Below are positions 59,720 to 64,000 of a stretch of DNA of 64,000 bases, piece after piece. The notes under the pieces are model-generated. The model made no database searches and was not told the DNA's origin. It worked only from the letters and a program-made list of their open reading frames with translations. The stretch comes from Ancrocorticia sp047602305 (GTDB lineage Bacteria > Actinomycetota > Actinomycetes > Actinomycetales > Actinomycetaceae): the NCBI GenBank assembly GCA_047602305.1, contig JASGHO010000001.1, forward strand, positions 2,356,001 to 2,420,000, written 5' to 3'. The position numbers and the translations under genes are program-made. The first letter of the stretch is position 1; every line of letters begins with the position of its first letter.

Positions 59720-62023
59720 ATGATGAATGAGACTTTTTACCGTGATTCCATAGCTGCCCGAGCCATCATTGTGGTGCGCTGGGTTCTTGTGGTGTGGGCG
59801 CTGCTTGACGTCTGGAGCTTGTGGTTTTCCCCTCATTCGTCCGAGCGACCGGACATGTACGGCTTCGTTTTTCCGCTCGCCTGGACGAGTGCGATGATTG
59901 CCACTTATCGGCCAGCATGGGGTGCTCTTGCCAGCATTGTTCCCTTGCTCGGATCCGTCCTTGTGGACAGCTTTGTTTTCACTATGCCGTTGTTGTATAG
60001 CGTGATTGTGGCGGTGTGCGCTACCGCGACATGGCGGGTGGTGATTGCGACCCTGACCGGCTACGTTATCTTTGAACTTGTCATGTCGCTTCCGAAGGCC
60101 CAGTCGGACATGACACTGCTCCTGGTTTGGTGGGCACTCCACTTGGTGTTGCCCACAGTTATTGGCCTGACGATTCGGCTATTGTTGGCTCGCAGCCGCC
60201 GTATCAGTGGCCAGATTCGAGATCTTGAGAAGGAAGCGGAGAGCCTTCGTGCTACGGAGCGGGCCGCCCTCGGACAGGAGCTGACAGCGGTTCTCGCCAC
60301 CGGTTTGGTGGGCGAACGTGAACGCCTTTCCAGGGCTCGTATGAACGACGACGTCGCCACGCTCAGGCAAGTTCTGGCGGGGACGGCTCGTGGTGCCCGG
60401 CATGCGTTATCCCAGTTGAGGGGCTTGATTGCGACCTTGCGGGGAAGAGAAGAAGGGGCCTTTCGAACACCGGAGGCCGTTGATCTTCTCGCGGTGGCCG
60501 AGGAGATGGACGAAGTGCTGTCGGGTTATGGCTTTTGGGTGGAGATTGACTCGTCGAAGATGTCTCGTCAATCCAATGGTGTGACTGCTTTGCTGCTCGG
60601 TGAGGCGTTGCGCGGCGCGGTGGATTCGGCTCTCACGCAGGCGGAACCCGGTGCTTTGTGCAAGATTTCTCTTGTCACCGATGAGTATGAGACCCGCGTG
60701 GAGTTCGCCTCCTCGTGCGTGGATTCCACCGCGGAACTGAGAGATGTACGGCAGCGAATTGAGGCCGCCGGAGGATCGCTGACGCTGGAGGCGGGTGAGG
60801 GCATGTATGCCTCGGTTCCGGTGAGTCCCGAATCTTCGAGGCCTCTGGACAACCCTGCCAGACTGGACAGAGGGGAGAAGCGGTTACAGGTTGTCGTCAC
60901 GGCGATCTTTGTCCTCGGCGTGGTGATTTCGGCGGGTTTGGCGGTGTGGTCGCCGGATCCCCAGACGCGGACGTCGTCGACCCTGTGGAGCATCGTCTTC
61001 GTTGGTCTGGCCGTGAGTGTGTGGCGGCCGCTGTGGGGCAGCGTACCTTTGGCCGCGGTGTACATTGCCGTTATTTGGGCCCTTGAACCCGCTGTTCCCT
61101 ACGGGTTGGGGAACGTGCCGTACATCTGCCTGACGGCGATGGTGACGGCGTTCGCGCCGCGGTGGTCGCTGACGCTTCTTCCGGTGAGTGTGCTCCAACT
61201 TGAGGTGTGGTTTGGCAGGATCGATGAGTACATTCTTGCGGGAGCGTTGATCCACTGGGGTACTGGAGTCTTGGCGGGGTCCGCCGCACACTACTTCCTG
61301 GTGGTGCGTGCACGGCAACGCACGCGTTTCGAAGAAGCGAGTACGGACCGCCAGGATGCCCGCACTCGAGTGCGCCTTGAACTTGCCGGGGAGCTCCACG
61401 ACATCGTAGCCCATCAGCTGACCCTTATCTCACTGCACGTGGATGCCTACCGGGACGAAACTGACCCGGTGGCTCTCCAAGAAGCTATTGACCGTGTGGA
61501 CTCGATTCTTGCCTCCGCGCAAGCTGACCTTTTGTTCCTGTTCCACGTGCTGCGCGCACCCTCCGGGGGAGTGGCGAACGAAGGGGGGCTGGGACCGGTT
61601 GCCGCCGTTGAAGCAGCGGTGGCGGCACTGCGCACCTCGGGTCGCCACGTCGAGGTGAGTGTTGACCCCGCCGTCGACGACGTTGACCCGACCACCCGTC
61701 GCACACTCGCCCGAGTTGTTCGCGAGGCGAGTACCAACATTCTGCGATACGCCCCCGACCGCGTGACCTGCACACTCTCTATCCACCGTGACCCGGAGTG
61801 GATCCGTGTGACAGTGAGAAATCCGCTTCCGGACAGGGTGGACCCGTCGGAGGATTCGACCGGGCTTGGCCTGGTCGGCTTGGCTGAACGTCTCCGACTG
61901 ACCGGCGGATCGCTCAGCGCCGGCACGGAAGACGGAGACTGGGTGGTCACGGCACAGTTACCAAACTCTGGCGGCGTAACCCCGCCGAATTCTCTTGCCA
62001 CTGGAATCGAGGGAACCGTATGA
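59720..62023 (+). CDS. Histidine kinase with a fused pseudokinase module (1 of 2)
   Basis: 767 residues built as two kinases in one chain. Module 1: membrane helices to about residue 155, a HisKA_3-like segment where the phospho-acceptor is lost (GQELTAVLA, T189 in place of His in ELHD) and an ATPase-like part without the N and G boxes, ending RQRIEAAGGSL. Module 2: a second set of membrane helices (about 385-540), intact HisKA_3 with H560 in AGELHDIVAHQLTLISLHVD and an ATPase domain with N673 in REASTNILRYA and GLGLVGLAERL. It should autophosphorylate only on module 2. The stop overlaps the next kinase (ATGA). Confidence 0.9.
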   Translation: MMNETFYRDSIAARAIIVVRWVLVVWALLDVWSLWFSPHSSERPDMYGFVFPLAWTSAMIATYRPAWGALASIVPLLGSVLVDSFVFTMPLLYSVIVAVCATATWRVVIATLTGYVIFELVMSLPKAQSDMTLLLVWWALHLVLPTVIGLTIRLLLARSRRISGQIRDLEKEAESLRATERAALGQELTAVLATGLVGERERLSRARMNDDVATLRQVLAGTARGARHALSQLRGLIATLRGREEGAFRTPEAVDLLAVAEEMDEVLSGYGFWVEIDSSKMSRQSNGVTALLLGEALRGAVDSALTQAEPGALCKISLVTDEYETRVEFASSCVDSTAELRDVRQRIEAAGGSLTLEAGEGMYASVPVSPESSRPLDNPARLDRGEKRLQVVVTAIFVLGVVISAGLAVWSPDPQTRTSSTLWSIVFVGLAVSVWRPLWGSVPLAAVYIAVIWALEPAVPYGLGNVPYICLTAMVTAFAPRWSLTLLPVSVLQLEVWFGRIDEYILAGALIHWGTGVLAGSAAHYFLVVRARQRTRFEEASTDRQDARTRVRLELAGELHDIVAHQLTLISLHVDAYRDETDPVALQEAIDRVDSILASAQADLLFLFHVLRAPSGGVANEGGLGPVAAVEAAVAALRTSGRHVEVSVDPAVDDVDPTTRRTLARVVREASTNILRYAPDRVTCTLSIHRDPEWIRVTVRNPLPDRVDPSEDSTGLGLVGLAERLRLTGGSLSAGTEDGDWVVTAQLPNSGGVTPPNSLATGIEGTV

Positions 62024-64000
62024 CGAAACGTCGTGTCTCACATGGAAAACGCCGTGTTTCACATGAAACGGGAGCCACATTCACAGCCGCACGAACCCTC
62101 ATGGTTGTCCGTTTGGTGCTCGTTGCCTGGGCCTTGGTTGACCTTATGGTGGTCCTGTGGGCTCCTTCCGTGATCAGAGACCCGCTTCACGAGAACATTA
62201 TCCTTGGATTGTCTTGGATAGTGGTGTTGCTCTGCACGTACCAGGTGAAATGGGCGGCGCTCGCGGGCGGTGTCCTCATCGCAGCGGCGGCTTTGACAGG
62301 TGATATCAAGCCTGCCTTCAACATGTTCATCTTTGTTCCCGTGGCCGTATGTGCTTTTTCAAGGTGGCCCGTTGTCGCTTCCACCATCTTCGGTTACTCG
62401 GTGATAAGCGTGTTAGGGCAGCTATACAACGAGCATGGTGCACGATCTACGTTGTCCATTTTCACCATGTTGGCAGGATCATCGCTCATCGGGTTGACTG
62501 TCCGCCTCCTTCTTGCGCGCAGCCGGTGGGCGGGAAAGCGAATCCGCAGTCTGGAAGATGCCGCTACTGAACTTCGGGAATTGGAGCGCCAGACGCTCGC
62601 GGGAGAACTGACCGGCCTTCTCTCCAAGGAGCTTTCTGACCAGCGCAAACGCCTGGAGGATGCGCGTGGTGAGACGGAACCGGAAGTCCTCGCCCAGCTT
62701 CTTGAGGGGACGGCTCGCGGTGCTCGCGCGGCACTGTCCCAGTTGCGCGAGCTTGTGCAAGCTCTGCGCGGGAGGGAAGAAGCATCCCTTCCGATGGAGG
62801 CAGGCGTGGGGCTCGTGGAAGCGGTCGAGAGCGTCGATGATTTGCTCACCGGGTACGGCTTCTGGGTGGAGATCGACACGTCACAGATTTCCCGCCCGCC
62901 GAGCGCCACCGCCAGTCGGCTTCTGGGAGAGTTTGTTCGGGCCGCCGGGGCGTGCGTTCTCGCGCACGCCCAGCCTGGCGATCACTGCGCACTGTCAGTT
63001 TCGAGCGACGACGGCGGCGCCAGCGTCCGATTCGTATCGTCCAGCGTGATAGACAGCCACGACCTTGCCCAAGCGCGCAGTCGCATCGAAGCGATGGGTG
63101 GATCGATGCAGACGAGGAGCGGTGGCGGGGTGACTGCTGTGCTGCGAGTCAACCCGATGGAGGGCGACGGCGCACGCAGTGGCGGGGCACGGGGCGACGG
63201 CCCCGAGGCCTGGAATATCGAAAGTACCGCACGAGTGGCCCTCACGATGATACTCCTGCTGGCAGGGCTCATCGTTGCGGTGCCTTTGCCGTCACACGAT
63301 TCGCACAGCGAACATATCCTTTGGGGTTTCTTTCTGATGGCGCTGGGATTGTCCCTGTGGTGGCCGTTGTGGAGCGGGATACTCGCGGCCAATATTTTCC
63401 TGGCTGGAGTATGGCTTCTTGAGCCAACCGTTGTGATCGGAGTATCGAACCTGCCGTTTGTGGTTCTTCTGGCGATGGCGACGGTGTACATGCCGCGCTG
63501 GATAGTGGTCTTCCTACTCTTGGGGGCGGCACGCTATTGGCTCTGGTTCGGTGAGATCACTGTGGATGTCGGCTTCGCCACGATCATCTACGGAGGTGTG
63601 GGAATTCTCGCCGGTATGGTGGCGCGATACTTCCTTTTGCTGCGCGCCAAGCAATACACCGAACTCAGCGATGCGGCGGCCGAGCGTGAGAAGGCCCGGA
63701 GCATGGTTCGCGTCGAGCTAGCCGGAGAACTACATGACATTGTGGCCCACCAGCTAACCCTCCTGGCACTGAACATGGATACCCACCGCGAGCAGACCGA
63801 CCCGCTAGTACTGCGCGGCGCTCTCGATCGCGCGGACACCATCCTCGCCTCAGCCCAGGCCGATCTGGCGTTCTTGCTCTACCTCTTGCGGACACCTGGC
63901 GACGAGACTCCGGAGAAGGGGCTTCTGGGGCCACGCGCCGCCGTCGACGCGGCTGTGAAAGCCCTGCGTGCATCCGGCCGTAATGTGGAGGTGACGCTCG
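62020..64000 (+). CDS. Histidine kinase with a fused pseudokinase module (2 of 2), truncated by the window
   Basis: 660 codons are inside the window; the frame is open at base 64000. Same layout as the previous gene: membrane helices (LMVVRLVLVAWALVDLMVVL), degenerate HisKA_3 with T198 in GELTGLLSKEL, pseudo-ATPase ending RSRIEAMGGSM, second membrane set (about 405-540) and an intact AGELHDIVAHQLTLLALNMD with H572. The ATPase core lies outside. Its N-terminus is a 7-residue direct repeat, RRVSHGK then RRVSHET, encoded by a tandem 21-bp repeat that contains a parS-like sequence. It is coupled to the first kinase by ATGA. A response regulator probably follows. Confidence 0.88.
   Translation, partial: MTKRRVSHGKRRVSHETGATFTAARTLMVVRLVLVAWALVDLMVVLWAPSVIRDPLHENIILGLSWIVVLLCTYQVKWAALAGGVLIAAAALTGDIKPAFNMFIFVPVAVCAFSRWPVVASTIFGYSVISVLGQLYNEHGARSTLSIFTMLAGSSLIGLTVRLLLARSRWAGKRIRSLEDAATELRELERQTLAGELTGLLSKELSDQRKRLEDARGETEPEVLAQLLEGTARGARAALSQLRELVQALRGREEASLPMEAGVGLVEAVESVDDLLTGYGFWVEIDTSQISRPPSATASRLLGEFVRAAGACVLAHAQPGDHCALSVSSDDGGASVRFVSSSVIDSHDLAQARSRIEAMGGSMQTRSGGGVTAVLRVNPMEGDGARSGGARGDGPEAWNIESTARVALTMILLLAGLIVAVPLPSHDSHSEHILWGFFLMALGLSLWWPLWSGILAANIFLAGVWLLEPTVVIGVSNLPFVVLLAMATVYMPRWIVVFLLLGAARYWLWFGEITVDVGFATIIYGGVGILAGMVARYFLLLRAKQYTELSDAAAEREKARSMVRVELAGELHDIVAHQLTLLALNMDTHREQTDPLVLRGALDRADTILASAQADLAFLLYLLRTPGDETPEKGLLGPRAAVDAAVKALRASGRNVEVTL
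62055..62070. promoter_or_regulatory. parS-like site inside the second kinase gene
   Basis: TGTTTCACATGAAACG matches the parS consensus with two mismatches and has the same CACATG core as array sites 11016 and 11654. It lies in a 21-bp tandem repeat, with a poorer copy TGTCTCACATGGAAAA just before it. It is 49 kb from the array and within coding sequence, so chance or a minor ParB loading site are both possible. Confidence 0.45.

Overview
The window is the replication-origin region of a high-GC Gram-positive chromosome (Actinomycetota). The evidence is the conserved order rpmH-rnpA-yidD-yidC-jag-rsmG-parA-parB on one side of dnaA and dnaN-recF-DUF721-gyrB-gyrA-DUF3566-tRNA-Ile-DLW39-tRNA-Ala on the other, the actinobacterial families DUF3566 and DLW-39, many GTG starts and a DtxR/IdeR-type iron box. 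A member of the Actinomycetaceae (Trueperella, Arcanobacterium or Actinobaculum-like) would fit, but that is a guess.

Layout. 1-8.4 kb: tail of an SPFH protein, a ribbon-helix-helix gene, a hairpin-rich repeat, a two-gene restriction-modification pair overlapping a thioredoxin-like gene, an aminotransferase, a D-Ala-D-Ala-ligase-like gene and a lipoprotein. 8.4-10.7 kb: parB and parA. 10.7-13.5 kb: no genes, but a dense parS centromere array with 11 perfect TGTTTCACGTGAAACA sites, 7 near-perfect sites and several decayed ones in about 2 kb. 13.5-17.5 kb: rsmG, jag, yidC, yidD, rnpA and rpmH, all leftward. 17.5-20.5 kb: dnaA and a bipartite oriC with DnaA boxes and a DnaA-trio. 20.5-30.7 kb: dnaN to the tRNA-Ile/tRNA-Ala cluster.

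From 30.7 kb the content is accessory. 30.7-34.5 kb is a small island beside tRNA-Ala: a duplicated gene of unknown function flanking a MntA-HepT toxin-antitoxin pair, then an HTH-ImmA/IrrE protein. 34.6-44.0 kb is an iron-siderophore locus: an ABC importer, two binding lipoproteins, a siderophore-interacting reductase fused to a degenerate methyltransferase, and a double AraC regulator. 44.0-49.4 kb is a mosaic of a membrane hydrolase, a DUF4143 ATPase, a DUF1801 protein, a TIR-domain protein and many short duplicated segments. 49.5-57.4 kb is a type I restriction-modification operon with a HigB/HigA-ImmA pair between hsdS and hsdR. 57.4-64 kb has a MacB-like ABC exporter and, divergently, two tandem giant histidine kinases, each a catalytically dead kinase module fused to an intact one; the second runs off the window.

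The most unusual item is the parS array. It is made of three interspersed repeat classes (about 54, 110 and 129 bp), each ending in a parS site, so it resembles satellite DNA. It sits where rsmG and parA are normally adjacent. ParB encoded next door carries an unusually long acidic linker.
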